A DNA stretch of 36,283 nt, from contig JAKDLG010000034.1 in the NCBI GenBank assembly GCA_030452985.1, positions 1-36,283 of the forward strand. Reading direction: 5' to 3'. The notes under the pieces are model-generated. The model did not search any database. It was not told where the DNA came from and saw only the letters and a list, made by a program, of their open reading frames with translations. Numbering within the stretch: position 1 is the stretch's first letter; each line of letters begins with the position of its first letter. Positions 1-9,008 of this stretch are shown here, piece by piece. Source of the DNA: Humibacillus sp. Lineage in GTDB: Bacteria > Actinomycetota > Actinomycetes > Actinomycetales > Dermatophilaceae. The translations under genes were made by a program, and so were the position numbers.

Positions 1-4
1 GGGG

Positions 5-1951
5 TCAGGGGCAGCCGGTGATCTTGAACAGGGTGTAGGCGCCGACGGTCTTGACCGGCTCGACCCCGTCGACGTTCGCGAGGTCGAACAATCCGGACGA
101 GCGTTCGGGCCGGTCGAGCCAGTAGACGTGGGTGGAGTCGATGGCCCACCTGATGTGGTGCCGCGCGAGGGCCTGGCACACATCGGGTCGGGTCGTCAGC
201 TGGTCGAACCCGGTGCCGATGAGGATCTCGTCGCCCGTGGCCGGGATCGGGATCGAGCGGTAGAGGGTGTCGGTGTCGAACAGGGCGTACATCAGGGGGG
301 AGCCGTTCTCGGGCCGCCCGACCACCCCCTCGCCGGGCGGGACGATCACGGCCAGCGCGGCCAGGTCGCGACGCCCCTGATCACTGAGGATCACGTGGGT
401 CGGATCGGCGGGGCGGTAGAAGCCGACGAGCGTGTCGTGGCGCACGCCATAGCCCCACCCGATCGTGAGCAGTGGGATCGCGAGCAACGAGATCGCCCCC
501 GCCGTGAGCGACCGACGGCCCGGCGAGGGGATCCGGCGCAGCACCGGGCCGAGCGCTGAACGGATCGCCGGCGCGGCCGCAGCCACGATCACCACCCCGG
601 GAACGGCCGCCAGCGAGGCCAGCCGCACCTTGTCGTTGTACCAGTAGCCCGTGATGAGCGAGGTCCACGACGCCGTGGACGATGCCGCGATGACGTAGAG
701 CACGACGGCGGCCAGCCACATGGCCAGAACCGGGATCGCGGCCCGGGCCCGGGTGACGATCCAGAAGATGCCGATCGGCAGCAGGATGACCGGCCCCCAC
801 AGCACGCTGCCGGTCAGCAGCTGCCCGCCGATGACCTCGACGAGCGCGGTCCACACGCTGACCCGGTCCTTCCACACGTACGCCTGCGTCGAGGCGAGGC
901 GAGCCGAGATGGCCGGAGCGACGTAGAGGCCCACCGCCACCACGACCGTCACGACACTGAGGTCGAGCCCGACCCGACGCCAGCTCGCGTGCCCCAGCAC
1001 GCCGGCGCGCAACCGGGCCGCCGCGAGCCAGGCGAGGGCGAAGACCCCGATGGCGACGAACGCGTTCGGTTGCACCAGCGCCAGGCCCGGAAGGCTCGCG
1101 GCGAAGCCCAGCCACTGACCCACCTGCCTCGAGCGCGCCGCCTGCAGCATGAGCGCCAGCACCCCGGGGGTGAGGGCCGTGCCCATGAGGTTCGGCCACA
1201 GCACACCCCAGCCGAGCAGCAGGGTCGGGAACGCGACCAGCGCGGCCGATGAGAACCCCGCGGCGTACGTCACCAGCCGGGAGGTTCCGAGGGCGTGGCG
1301 CACCAGCGCGACGCAGCCGACCGGCCACACGACGGCGGCGAGCACGATGGTGGCGACGTTGGTGCCGGGCAGCACGTCGGCCACGCCCGACTGGAGACCC
1401 GTGGCCACCCAGGCGTGGAACCCGTTGGGGTAGAACGTGTTGTTGGCGATCGAGAAGTTGCCGGTGTCGAGAAAGAGGCGGATGCGGTCGAGGTGATAGA
1501 CGGCATCCGGTGAGTCGACCAGCTCGTCAGGGCGACCGAGGGTGGGCACGATCGTCACCAGGGCGATGACGACACTGATGGCGATGGCGACGACCGCGTC
1601 GGGCCGCGGCCGGCCGAACAGCCGACGCGTGTGCGGGGGGCGAGGGGCCGGAGGCCGGCCCGTTCGCCGCTCGACGAGGCGACTGACGCCGATCGACAGC
1701 ACGAGCGCGACGACCATCGTGAGGATCGTCGACAAGACCAGCGGCAGCCACCCCCAGCGCACCCCGACCCGTTGCGCCACCGTCGTCGCCACGGCGATGA
1801 GGCCCGCAGAGACGGCGGGGGAGACGGCCAGGGCCTCGAGGCCGCGAGAGCCGAGCGCCCGCACCACGAGCCAGCCAGGGAGGAAGAGCGCCGTCGTCAG
1901 CACGACGAAGGCAGGCAGCATCCCCGCCCACGTGGGCGCCTCGGTGGGCAT
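5..1951 (-). CDS. DUF6541-type polytopic membrane protein
   Basis: An integral membrane protein of about 648 residues with roughly a dozen hydrophobic segments. These include an N-terminal pair (about residues 10-35 and 45-90) and a run of helices from about 120 to 480, followed by a soluble C-terminal domain of about 140 residues. The part after the third helix carries a [24 protein letters not shown] stretch followed by FYPNGFHAW, which I associate with the actinobacterial DUF6541 family. The general build resembles GT-C glycosyltransferases, but no catalytic residue can be assigned, so the function is unknown. Two ATGs compete. The one at 1957 directly abuts the AGGGAG box at 1958-1963, while the one at 1951 lies 6 nt from it and is preferred. 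The gene is divergent from rpsB, and its stop is at the window edge. Confidence 0.8.
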   Translation of the reverse strand: MPTEAPTWAGMLPAFVVLTTALFLPGWLVVRALGSRGLEALAVSPAVSAGLIAVATTVAQRVGVRWGWLPLVLSTILTMVVALVLSIGVSRLVERRTGRPPAPRPPHTRRLFGRPRPDAVVAIAISVVIALVTIVPTLGRPDELVDSPDAVYHLDRIRLFLDTGNFSIANNTFYPNGFHAWVATGLQSGVADVLPGTNVATIVLAAVVWPVGCVALVRHALGTSRLVTYAAGFSSAALVAFPTLLLGWGVLWPNLMGTALTPGVLALMLQAARSRQVGQWLGFAASLPGLALVQPNAFVAIGVFALAWLAAARLRAGVLGHASWRRVGLDLSVVTVVVAVGLYVAPAISARLASTQAYVWKDRVSVWTALVEVIGGQLLTGSVLWGPVILLPIGIFWIVTRARAAIPVLAMWLAAVVLYVIAASSTASWTSLITGYWYNDKVRLASLAAVPGVVIVAAAAPAIRSALGPVLRRIPSPGRRSLTAGAISLLAIPLLTIGWGYGVRHDTLVGFYRPADPTHVILSDQGRRDLAALAVIVPPGEGVVGRPENGSPLMYALFDTDTLYRSIPIPATGDEILIGTGFDQLTTRPDVCQALARHHIRWAIDSTHVYWLDRPERSSGLFDLANVDGVEPVKTVGAYTLFKITGCP

Positions 1952-2113
1952 GGTCATCTCCCTGTGCTCAGGCGACGGGCTGCGGGCTGCAGCCGAGGGT
2001 CATTGTCGCCGGTCGCGGCGATTTCTCCGCAACCCGGGTCTGGCCGTACGATGAGAGGCGGTCACGTGTGCTTGTCGCTCGAGACCTAATTCGCGCGTCT
2101 TCTGCCGATCATC

Positions 2114-2179
2114 GCCAGGTCTCACCTGGCACCGGTCGGGACGACACCACGGCAGTCCTCATCCCCGTTTCGTGCGGGG
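2114..2179 (+). promoter_or_regulatory. Structured leader upstream of rpsB
   Basis: The 305-nt gap between the divergent DUF6541 gene and rpsB holds no gene. It has two hairpins. GCCAGGT-CTC-ACCTGGC (2114-2130) is a perfect 7-bp stem with a 3-nt loop. CCCCG-N7-CGGGG (2163-2179) has a 5-bp stem. A weak -10-like TACGAT lies at 2047-2052. If transcription starts there, rpsB has a leader of about 200 nt. In other bacteria S2 binds its own leader and represses it, so a protein-binding or attenuation role is plausible here but inferred. I did not recognise a named RNA family. Confidence 0.4.
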
Positions 2180-2262
2180 CCGGGCGGGGTGCGTCAGGCG
2201 CCAGGAGCGGGGCCACTGCCTCGCTGACAACTGACAACAACCTACCCAAGGGAGAACACGGC

Positions 2263-3312
2263 ATGGCCGTCGTCACCATGCGCCAGCTCCTCGAGAGCGG
2301 CGTCCACTTCGGGCACCAGACCCGTCGCTGGAACCCCAAGATGAAGCGCTTCATCATGACCGAGCGCAACGGCATCTACATCATCGACCTGCAGCAGTCG
2401 TTGACCTACATCAACACCGCATACGACTACGTCAAGGAGACCGTCGCCCACGGCGGCACCATCCTGTTCGTCGGCACGAAGAAGCAGGCCCAGGAGCCGA
2501 TCGCCGAGCAGGCGACCCGCGTCGGGATGCCCTACGTCAACCACCGTTGGCTCGGCGGCATGCTCACCAACTTCCAGACGATCTCCAAGCGCCTCACGCG
2601 CCTGAAGGAGCTCGAAGAGCTCGACTTCGACGATGTGGCCGGCTCCGGCTACACGAAGAAGGAGATGCTCATCTTCAAGCGCGAGATGATCAAGCTCCAG
2701 CGGACCCTCGGCGGCATCCGCACCATGGCCAAGGTTCCCTCGGCTGTGTGGATCGTCGACACCAAGAAGGAGCACCTCGCGGTCGACGAGGCGCGCAAGC
2801 TCGGACTGCCGGTCATCGCGATCCTCGACACCAACTGCGACCCCGACGAGGTCGACTACAAGATCCCGGGCAACGACGACGCGATCCGTTCCGTCGCCCT
2901 GCTGACCCGCGTGGTTGCCGATGCCGTCGCCGAGGGCATCATGCAGCGCTCCTCGGGCAAGTCGGGCGCCGAGGCCACCGCCGAGGAGCCCCTCGCCGAG
3001 TGGGAACGTGAGCTCTACGCCGACGCGGACGCCGCTGCGCCGGCTGCTGACGCCACCGCAGCGACCGACGCCGCTGACGTCACCGACACCACCGAGGCGC
3101 CTGCTGCCGAGGCCGACGCGGCTACTGAGACCCCGGTCGAGGCGCCGTCCCCCGAGGTCGCCGCCGAGATCGCGATCGACCAGCCCGCCGAGTCCACGGA
3201 GGCCGTCGAGCCCACCGACTTCATGGAGGCCCCCGAGCCCACCGAGACCGTTGCGGCCACCGAGACCGCCGAGGCAGCCGAGACCGCTGCGGCGGTCACC
3301 GAGCAGGCCTGA
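2263..3312 (+). CDS. rpsB: 30S ribosomal protein S2
   Basis: S2 is part of the small-subunit head-platform region and is needed for S1 recruitment in many bacteria. The first roughly 250 residues are canonical: [20 protein letters not shown] at the N-terminus, then [22 protein letters not shown] and the [20 protein letters not shown] segment near residue 200. The protein is 349 residues, about 100 longer than typical S2. The extra is a C-terminal tail from about residue 254, made of Ala, Thr, Glu, Asp and Pro, with 25 acidic and no Lys or Arg residues. The start at 2263 is set by AAGGGAG at 2248-2254, 8 nt upstream, and by homology. The frame is open further upstream, but that stretch is not S2-like. 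tsf follows 40 nt later in one operon. Confidence 0.98.
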   Translation: MAVVTMRQLLESGVHFGHQTRRWNPKMKRFIMTERNGIYIIDLQQSLTYINTAYDYVKETVAHGGTILFVGTKKQAQEPIAEQATRVGMPYVNHRWLGGMLTNFQTISKRLTRLKELEELDFDDVAGSGYTKKEMLIFKREMIKLQRTLGGIRTMAKVPSAVWIVDTKKEHLAVDEARKLGLPVIAILDTNCDPDEVDYKIPGNDDAIRSVALLTRVVADAVAEGIMQRSSGKSGAEATAEEPLAEWERELYADADAAAPAADATAATDAADVTDTTEAPAAEADAATETPVEAPSPEVAAEIAIDQPAESTEAVEPTDFMEAPEPTETVAATETAEAAETAAAVTEQA

Positions 3313-3352
3313 GCCCCACCCCTTTCTCCGAACGAAAAGAGCGAAACAGAGT

Positions 3353-4180
3353 ATGGCGAACTACACCGCCGCTGACATCAAGGCGCTGCGCGCAGACACC
3401 GGCGCGGGCATGATGGACGTCAAGAAGGCCCTCGACGAGGCTGACGGCGACCGCGCCAAGGCCATCGAGATTCTCCGGATCAAGGGCCAGAAGGGCGTCG
3501 CCAAGCGCGGGGACCGCTCGGCCTCCAACGGGCTCGTCGCGGCATCCGCCAAGGACGGCGTCGGCACGCTGGTCGAGATCAACTGCGAGACCGACTTCGT
3601 GGCCAAGGGCGAGAAGTTCATCGCCCTCGCCGACCAGGTGCTCACGCAGGCGGTCGCCGTCGACGCCTCCAGCGTCGACGAGCTGCTCGCTAGCACGCTC
3701 GACGACGGGAAGAGCGTCAAGGCCCTGCTCGACGAGGCCAACGCCTCAATCGGCGAGAAGATCGAGGTGCGCCGGGTGGCTCGCCTCGAGGGCGAGAAGG
3801 TCGTGTCGTACCTGCACAAGACCAGCCCCGACCTGCCTGCGCAGATCGGTGTGCTCGTCGCCGTGCACGGTGACGAGGCCGTGGGCCGCGACGTGGCGAT
3901 GCACATCGCCGCGTTCACCCCCACGGTGCTGACCCGCGAGGAGGTCGACGCCGAGACGGTCGCCAGCGAGCGCCGCATCGCCGAGGCCACCGCCAAGGAG
4001 GAGGGCAAGCCCGAGGCGGCCCTCCCGAGGATCGTCGAGGGTCGGGTCAACGGCTTCTTCAAGGAGAACGTGCTGCTCGAGCAGCCCTTCGCCAAGGACG
4101 CCAAGAAGAGCGTCGGCAAGGTGCTCGAGGAGGCGGGAACGAAGGCCACCGCCTTCGCTCGCTTCCGCGTCGGCCAGTGA
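3353..4180 (+). CDS. tsf: Elongation factor Ts
   Basis: EF-Ts, the guanine-nucleotide exchange factor for EF-Tu. The 275-residue protein has an N-terminal UBA-like domain (residues 1-50) with the TGAGMMDVKKAL signature, and the second family signature EINCETDFVAK near residue 80. The dimerisation core and the C-terminal NGFFKENVLLEQPF segment follow. The length is normal for an actinobacterial EF-Ts. The start is fixed by the MANYTAADIKALR N-terminus. The upstream sequence is purine-rich but lacks a strong Shine-Dalgarno box, so translation may depend partly on ribosomes finishing rpsB 40 nt away. It ends before a strong hairpin at 4229-4265. Confidence 0.98.
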   Translation: MANYTAADIKALRADTGAGMMDVKKALDEADGDRAKAIEILRIKGQKGVAKRGDRSASNGLVAASAKDGVGTLVEINCETDFVAKGEKFIALADQVLTQAVAVDASSVDELLASTLDDGKSVKALLDEANASIGEKIEVRRVARLEGEKVVSYLHKTSPDLPAQIGVLVAVHGDEAVGRDVAMHIAAFTPTVLTREEVDAETVASERRIAEATAKEEGKPEAALPRIVEGRVNGFFKENVLLEQPFAKDAKKSVGKVLEEAGTKATAFARFRVGQ

Positions 4181-4228
4181 TGCGCTGAACCAGGCTTACA
4201 AGCACTGACGCACCACGGCACACAAGAA

Positions 4229-4265
4229 CGGATGCCGCTCACCCCGCTGGGGTGGGCGGCATCCG
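4229..4265. terminator. Bidirectional hairpin terminator between tsf and the convergent gene
   Basis: CGGATGCCGC (4229-4238) pairs perfectly with GCGGCATCCG (4256-4265). Inside, T4239 faces G4255 as a wobble, and CACCCC pairs with GGGGTG around a GCT loop. The stem is 17 bp with no true mismatch. There is no U-tract on either side, as is common for actinobacterial terminators. It sits between two stop codons, 48 nt after tsf and directly against the stop of the minus-strand gene (4266-4268), so it can serve both transcripts. Confidence 0.85.
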
Positions 4266-4604
4266 TCATCTGCGGAGCGGAACCACGATGGTGACCTCGT
4301 CAGAGTGGCACTCACTCGTCGCGTGGCACCGCCAGCGCACCGCGACCATCCAGACGAGGTAGCCGGTCAGCAGCACCAGCCAGCCGACGATGACCGGCAG
4401 GGTCCAGCCGGGCAGCGACGCGCCCGGCCGCCCGAGGCCGGTGAGCATGATGACCGCCGCCGTGCGGCTGCCCCACTGGGCGGGCCCGGCGGTGCCGCTC
4501 CAGTGCATCGGCACCCGCTCGGGCAGTGCGAACGCCGCCCAGGCCACGAGGGCGAAGTAGGCGGCCGCCAGCACCCAGAAGAGCTTCGTCAGCCAGCTAC
4601 GCAT
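4266..4604 (-). CDS. Small DUF1648-like membrane protein
   Basis: A 112-residue protein with two or three membrane helices: about residues 5-27, a possible middle one, and about 67-90. The segment LPERVPMHWSGTAGPAQWGS matches the DUF1648 pattern found at the start of SdpI-like membrane proteins, here without the rest of an SdpI protein. The C-terminal tail (RCHATSECHSDEV) is cytoplasmic by charge and not recognised. The start at 4604 has GAGGT touching the ATG, and the TATCGT box 5 nt upstream suggests a leaderless transcript. It is convergent with tsf and divergent from the response regulator. No function is assigned. Confidence 0.6.
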   Translation of the reverse strand: MRSWLTKLFWVLAAAYFALVAWAAFALPERVPMHWSGTAGPAQWGSRTAAVIMLTGLGRPGASLPGWTLPVIVGWLVLLTGYLVWMVAVRWRCHATSECHSDEVTIVVPLRR

Positions 4605-4709
4605 ACCTCACGATATGCAGGGTAGTCGCGTGAGGATCCCCGGGCTGGGCCGCCACAGTCTTCACACGATCTCCAGGGGTCGCGCGCACGGTCTCCTGCT
4701 CCCCGCTTC

Positions 4710-4715
4710 TAGGCT
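4710..4715 (+). promoter_or_regulatory. -10 box TAGGCT for a leaderless response-regulator transcript
   Basis: TAGGCT is followed by 6 nt and then the ATG at 4722, with no Shine-Dalgarno sequence between. This is the usual geometry of an actinobacterial leaderless start. The -35 region is not convincing. Confidence 0.5.
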
Positions 4716-4721
4716 CGAGTC

Positions 4722-5453
4722 ATGACGCAGGAGCACAGCGAGACCGGCGGCCGGGGCTCTGACCGGGCCACGGTGCTCGTGGTCGAGGACGACCCGACCA
4801 TCAACCAGGCCGTCACCGATCGCTTGGTGTCAGAAGGCTTTACGGTGGTGCAGGCCTTCGACGGCCCGGGCGCGGTCGAAACGCACGGTGAGCAGCACAT
4901 CGACCTCGTCGTGCTTGACGTCATGCTCCCGGGTTTCGACGGGCTCGAGGTCTGCCGGCGCATCCAGGCCGAACGGCCCGTGCCGGTGCTCATGCTGACG
5001 GCCCGCGACGACGAGACCGATGTGCTGGTCGGGCTCGGGGTCGGAGCCGATGACTACCTGACCAAGCCGTTCCGGATGCGGGAGGTCGTGGCCAGGGTGC
5101 GAGCCCTGCTGCGACGCGTCGATCGGGCCCGCGAGCTGGCGGCCGCACTGCCGGGGCCGCTCACGGTGGGTGAGATCGTGATCGACCGCGGCGCGCACCG
5201 GGTGGTGGTCGCCGGTGACCCCGTTCATCTCACGCCGCTCGAGTTCGACCTGCTGCTGGCCCTCGCCGACGAGCCGGGAACGGTACGGGGGCGCGACCAT
5301 CTGATGCGGGAGGTCTGGGGCTGGGCCGACGCCGGCGGCACTCGCACCCTCGACAGTCACGTGAAGGCGCTGCGGGCCAAGATCGGCGCACACCGGGTGC
5401 GCACCGTGCACGGCGTGGGGTACGCCCTCGACGCCGGCGGTCGGAGCCGATGA
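4722..5453 (+). CDS. OmpR/PhoB-family response regulator
   Basis: DNA-binding response regulator of 243 residues. The receiver domain (about residues 17-130) has the acidic pair ED at 22-23, phosphoacceptor Asp66 in VVLDVMLPG, the Thr of LTA and the Lys of YLTKPF. The winged-helix domain (about 148-238) has the family-typical HLTPLEFDLLLALADEPG and RTLDSHVKALRAKI recognition region and ends in VRTVHGVGYAL. It should be phosphorylated by the kinase encoded immediately downstream, whose ATG overlaps this stop codon (ATGA), so the two are translationally coupled. The target genes and stimulus are not visible. A leaderless start is likely. Confidence 0.95.
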   Translation: MTQEHSETGGRGSDRATVLVVEDDPTINQAVTDRLVSEGFTVVQAFDGPGAVETHGEQHIDLVVLDVMLPGFDGLEVCRRIQAERPVPVLMLTARDDETDVLVGLGVGADDYLTKPFRMREVVARVRALLRRVDRARELAAALPGPLTVGEIVIDRGAHRVVVAGDPVHLTPLEFDLLLALADEPGTVRGRDHLMREVWGWADAGGTRTLDSHVKALRAKIGAHRVRTVHGVGYALDAGGRSR

Positions 5454-8107
5454 TGTTGGCGACCGACCCCCTCGAGCGTCCGCTTGACGGCATCCGCTCC
5501 ATCAAGGCCAAGCTCGCCCTGCTCGTGGGTACGAGCATCGTGGTGGCGGCGGTCGTCGTGCAGATCGGAGCGGCGGCCTCAGTGCCGATCTGGCTGACCG
5601 TGCCCGTCACCGTGTCGGCGGCCCTCGGCGTCACCCAGTGGCTGGCGCGCGGCCTGACCTCACCACTGCGAGAGATGACCGACGCGACCAGCCGAATGGC
5701 GACGGGCGACTACTCCCGCCGGGTCACGGCCACCTCCGCCGACGAGGTCGGCCAGCTGGGGGTGGCCTTCAACACCATGGCTGCCGACCTGGCCGACGCC
5801 GACCGACAACGCCGCCAGCTCGTCGCGACGGTGTCACACGAGCTGCGCACCCCCCTCGCGGCCCAGCAGGCCCTGCTCGAGAACCTCGTCGACGGTGTCG
5901 TGACCCCCGACGATGCTGTGCTCCGAGCGGCACTGGGCCAGGCCGAACGTCTGGGCTCCCTCGTGGGTGACCTGCTCGACCTCAGCCGTCTCGACGGAGG
6001 GCAGACCCGCCTCGACCTCGCGCCCGTCAGCGTGCTCGGGCTGGTCGAGCGCGCCGTGGCCGAGGCCGTCCTGGCCTCGCGGGCCATGACGCACGTCGTG
6101 TCGGTCACCCCCCTCGACCTTCACGTCGTGGCGGATGCCGCCCGCCTCGAGCAGGTGCTCGCGAACCTGCTCGACAACGCGGCGCGCCACTGCCCGCCGG
6201 GGAGCACGGTGCACGTGACCGCCGCGGAGGAGGGCCCTGACCGCTGGACTCTCGAGGTGACCGACGACGGACCCGGCATCCCCCGCCGACACGCGGAGCG
6301 GATCTTCCACCGGTTCGGCTCCGGAGACGATGCCGCCGGCGGCACCGGCATCGGCCTGGCCATCGCCAGCTGGGTGTGTGAGCTGCACGGCGGCTCGATC
6401 AGCGCCGAGCCCCCCCGACCGGGCGAGACCGGCGCCCGGCTCCGAGCGGTGCTGCCGCGAGACCCGAACTCCGACGACCGCCCGACCGACCGCCCGACCG
6501 ACCGTCAGAACCACCAACGGACCGACGCCCAGCCGCGCCGTCAGACCTTGGAGAACCGCGTGCCCACCGCCCCCGTCACTCCGATCTCGCCACCGGCCCA
6601 GCCGGTCGCAGCGCCTCGGCCGTTCCTCGACGCGATCTTCGGCGATTTGTGGCCAGAGGCCGGACTCACCACGAAGACCCGCGTGGTGACGAGCTGCCTC
6701 GGGGTCGGGGTGCTGGCCGCCGTCATCCTGCCTGGTCGTGACATCGGGCTGGCGCTCTTCGCAGTGTTGCTCACCGGCGGCGCGGTCGTGCTGCGCAGCT
6801 CGGTCCGCCGCCGCAGCCTGTGGACCGGCGTCAGTGCGGTGCTGTGCGTCGCCCTCGCGTCGTTGACCGTCGTGCGGGCGGCTCAGTGGGTCAGCGTGCT
6901 CGCCATCGCTGCCGGCATCGTGCTCACGACGACCGCGCTGACGGGTGCTCGCAGCGGTGTGGGTCTCGTGAGCGGGCTGGCGGCCTGGCCGCTCTCGGCC
7001 GTGCGCGGGCTCCCGCTGCTCGGCCGCACCCTGTCGGCGACCAGCCGGATGACGGTGCTCTGGCCCGTGCTGCGCACCGTGGCGGTCTCGCTCGTCGCCC
7101 TCGTGGTGTTCGGTGGCCTCTTCGCCTCGGGCGACGCCATCTTCGGCTCGTGGGCACAGTCGCTCGTGCCGGCCGTCGACGCCGCCGGCTTCGTCTTTCG
7201 CGCGTTCGTCGGCTTCGTGATCGGGGGGTCGCTGCTCGCTGTGTGCTACCTCGCGATCAACCCGCCGAAGGTCGAGCAGCTGACCCTGCCGGCCGGGCGG
7301 CCCGTTGTTCGCGTCTGGGAATGGCTGGTGCCGATGGCTCTCGTCGTCGCCGTCTTCGTCGGGTTCGTCGTGGCCCAGGCAGCGGCCCTCTTCGGAGGGC
7401 ACGACTTCGTGCGGCGCAGCACCGGCCTCAGCTACGCGCAGTACGTCCACCAGGGCTTCGGTCAGCTGACCTTCGCCACGGTGCTCACCCTGGCGGCAGT
7501 GGCCGTGGCGGTGCGCAAGGCCCCGCAGCAGACGGCCCCCGACCGGATGCTGCTGCGGTGCGCCATCGGCGTGCTGGGCGTGCTGACCCTCGTCGTCGTC
7601 GCGTCGGCCCTGCACCGGATGGATCTCTACCAGCAGGCCTACGGGTTCACCGTGCTGCGTCTGGTCGTCGACGCCTTCGAGCTGTGGCTGGGCCTGCTCG
7701 TCGTGCTCGTGCTCGTGGCGGCAGTGCGGCTGTCGTGGTCGTGGCTGCCGCGAGCGGTGCTGCTCGCCGGGGCCGGGTTCGTGCTCGTCGGGGGGCTGGT
7801 CAGCCCCGAGGCGTGGGTCGCCCAGCACAACATCGAGCGCTACCAGGCCAGCGGGCAGCTCGACACGGGCTACCTGCAGAGCCTGAGCGCTGACGCCACC
7901 CCGGCCATCGTCGCCGGGTTGCCAGCCGACCTGGCCCGCTGCGTGCTCGACCGGCCGAGCCCCCAGCCCGGCGACGACTGGCTCGGGTTCAACCTCGGTC
8001 GGGCCCGCGGTCTCAGTGCGGCGGGGTCGATCCCGGGCACGACTCCGGAGCCGACATCGTGCGCTACGGTGCTCAACGGCATCCCGTCCGGCGCCGCCGT
8101 TCGCTGA
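5450..8107 (+). CDS. Sensor histidine kinase fused to a DUF4173-like membrane domain
   Basis: An 885-residue reading frame with two parts. The N-terminal part is a standard membrane kinase. It has two helices (about 20-43 and 46-68) with almost no extracellular loop and a HAMP domain (68-120). The HisKA box is VSHELRTPLAA with His130. The ATPase domain has the N box NLLDNAARH and the glycine boxes DDGPGIP and GGTGIGLAIA, and ends near residue 340. The C-terminal part (about 385-885) has around ten hydrophobic segments and a TGLSYAQYVHQGFGQLT motif that I associate with DUF4173/DUF4153 proteins, normally separate genes. The linker contains a 12-bp tandem repeat and a possible internal start at codon 371. 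With almost no sensor loop, the membrane domain may be the sensor. It overlaps the response-regulator stop. Confidence 0.85.
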   Translation: MMLATDPLERPLDGIRSIKAKLALLVGTSIVVAAVVVQIGAAASVPIWLTVPVTVSAALGVTQWLARGLTSPLREMTDATSRMATGDYSRRVTATSADEVGQLGVAFNTMAADLADADRQRRQLVATVSHELRTPLAAQQALLENLVDGVVTPDDAVLRAALGQAERLGSLVGDLLDLSRLDGGQTRLDLAPVSVLGLVERAVAEAVLASRAMTHVVSVTPLDLHVVADAARLEQVLANLLDNAARHCPPGSTVHVTAAEEGPDRWTLEVTDDGPGIPRRHAERIFHRFGSGDDAAGGTGIGLAIASWVCELHGGSISAEPPRPGETGARLRAVLPRDPNSDDRPTDRPTDRQNHQRTDAQPRRQTLENRVPTAPVTPISPPAQPVAAPRPFLDAIFGDLWPEAGLTTKTRVVTSCLGVGVLAAVILPGRDIGLALFAVLLTGGAVVLRSSVRRRSLWTGVSAVLCVALASLTVVRAAQWVSVLAIAAGIVLTTTALTGARSGVGLVSGLAAWPLSAVRGLPLLGRTLSATSRMTVLWPVLRTVAVSLVALVVFGGLFASGDAIFGSWAQSLVPAVDAAGFVFRAFVGFVIGGSLLAVCYLAINPPKVEQLTLPAGRPVVRVWEWLVPMALVVAVFVGFVVAQAAALFGGHDFVRRSTGLSYAQYVHQGFGQLTFATVLTLAAVAVAVRKAPQQTAPDRMLLRCAIGVLGVLTLVVVASALHRMDLYQQAYGFTVLRLVVDAFELWLGLLVVLVLVAAVRLSWSWLPRAVLLAGAGFVLVGGLVSPEAWVAQHNIERYQASGQLDTGYLQSLSADATPAIVAGLPADLARCVLDRPSPQPGDDWLGFNLGRARGLSAAGSIPGTTPEPTSCATVLNGIPSGAAVR
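6476..6504 (+). repeat. 12-bp tandem repeat in the kinase-DUF4173 linker
   Basis: GACCGCCCGACC occurs twice head to tail (6476-6487, 6488-6499), followed by a partial third copy GACCG. It encodes the repeated DRPT linker after the kinase ATPase domain. It also has a 4-bp sub-periodicity (GACC/GCCC), so slippage by 4 would shift the frame while slippage by 12 would not. Confidence 0.8.
6548..6562 (+). promoter_or_regulatory. Internal ribosome-binding site and in-frame GTG before the DUF4173-like domain
   Basis: TTGGAGA (6548-6554) has its GGAG core 6 nt before a GTG (6560-6562), which is in frame with the kinase gene (codon 371). It lies between the kinase domain and the first helix of the membrane domain, exactly where a separate gene would begin. 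This suggests the membrane domain may also be made on its own. Confidence 0.45.
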
Positions 8108-8218
8108 CCGCGTCACTCAGAGGCACCCGAGCACCGGTATCGATGCGCCGACCCGGAACCGGATGTGGCAGGATCGGGCGACCGCCAAGGCCGCAGCCCA
8201 CGAGGAGGCACTCCGCCC

Positions 8219-8947
8219 ATGACTGACGCCCAGACGAACGGCTTCGACCGAGTGCTCCTCAAGCTGTCAGGGGAGGTGTTCGGCGGCGGCAAGATCGGGC
8301 TCGACCCGGCGGTCGTCGCCGGTATCGCGCAGCAGATCGCGGCTGCCGTTCGTGGCGGCGTGCAGGTGGCCGTTGTCATCGGGGGTGGCAACTTCTTCCG
8401 CGGGGCCGAGCTGCAGCAGCGCGGTATGGATCGTACGCGGGCCGACTACATGGGCATGCTCGGCACGGTGATGAACTGCCTCGCGCTGCAGGACTTCCTC
8501 GAGAAGGAAGGAGTCGAGACGCGGGTGCAGTCGGCGATCGCCATGCAGCAGGTCGCCGAGCCGTACATCCCGCGTCGCGCGATCCGGCACCTGGAGAAGC
8601 AGCGCGTCGTCATCTTCGGTGCGGGGGCGGGCATGCCCTACTTCTCCACCGACACGGTCTCGGCCCAGCGCGCGCTCGAGATCAAGTGTGACGCCGTGCT
8701 GATCGCCAAGAACGGCGTTGACGGGGTGTACGACTCCGACCCCAAGGTCAACCCCGACGCCAAGAAGCTCGCGACGGTGACGTTCGGCGACGCCCTCGCT
8801 GCCGGGCTGCGGGTCGTTGACGCAGCCGCGTTCAGCCTCTGCATGGAGAACAAGCTGCCGATGATCGTGTTCGGCATGGAGGGCGCGGGAAACATCACCC
8901 GAGCCCTGCTCGGTGAGAAGATCGGCACGCTGGTTACCAGCGCCTGA
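8219..8947 (+). CDS. pyrH: Uridylate kinase
   Basis: UMP kinase (UMP + ATP to UDP + ADP), of the amino-acid-kinase fold used by bacteria for pyrimidine nucleotide synthesis. It is 242 residues. The N-terminal KLSGE lysine/glycine loop, [11 protein letters not shown] and the [11 protein letters not shown] segment are diagnostic, as are [14 protein letters not shown] and [15 protein letters not shown], which contact nucleotide and UMP. The start at 8219 is set by GAGGAGG at 8202-8208, 10 nt upstream. The frame is open further upstream but that part has no UMP kinase character. frr follows after 61 nt, the normal neighbour. Confidence 0.98.
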   Translation: MTDAQTNGFDRVLLKLSGEVFGGGKIGLDPAVVAGIAQQIAAAVRGGVQVAVVIGGGNFFRGAELQQRGMDRTRADYMGMLGTVMNCLALQDFLEKEGVETRVQSAIAMQQVAEPYIPRRAIRHLEKQRVVIFGAGAGMPYFSTDTVSAQRALEIKCDAVLIAKNGVDGVYDSDPKVNPDAKKLATVTFGDALAAGLRVVDAAAFSLCMENKLPMIVFGMEGAGNITRALLGEKIGTLVTSA

Positions 8948-9008
8948 CCGACCCCGGCTCACCAGCCGCCCGCCAGTACCACCCCGACAGGACGAAGGAA
9001 CAGCAGCG

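Noticed and set aside
2068..2262. An N-terminal extension of S2 by 65 residues
   Set aside because: The extension is not S2-like, covers the leader hairpins, and a good ribosome-binding site precedes the ATG at 2263.
5834..8116. A 760-codon open frame antisense to the kinase-DUF4173 gene
   Set aside because: It is rich in His, Arg, Gln, Asp and Gly with no domain; long antisense frames are normal in GC-rich DNA when the true gene has a strong third-position GC bias.
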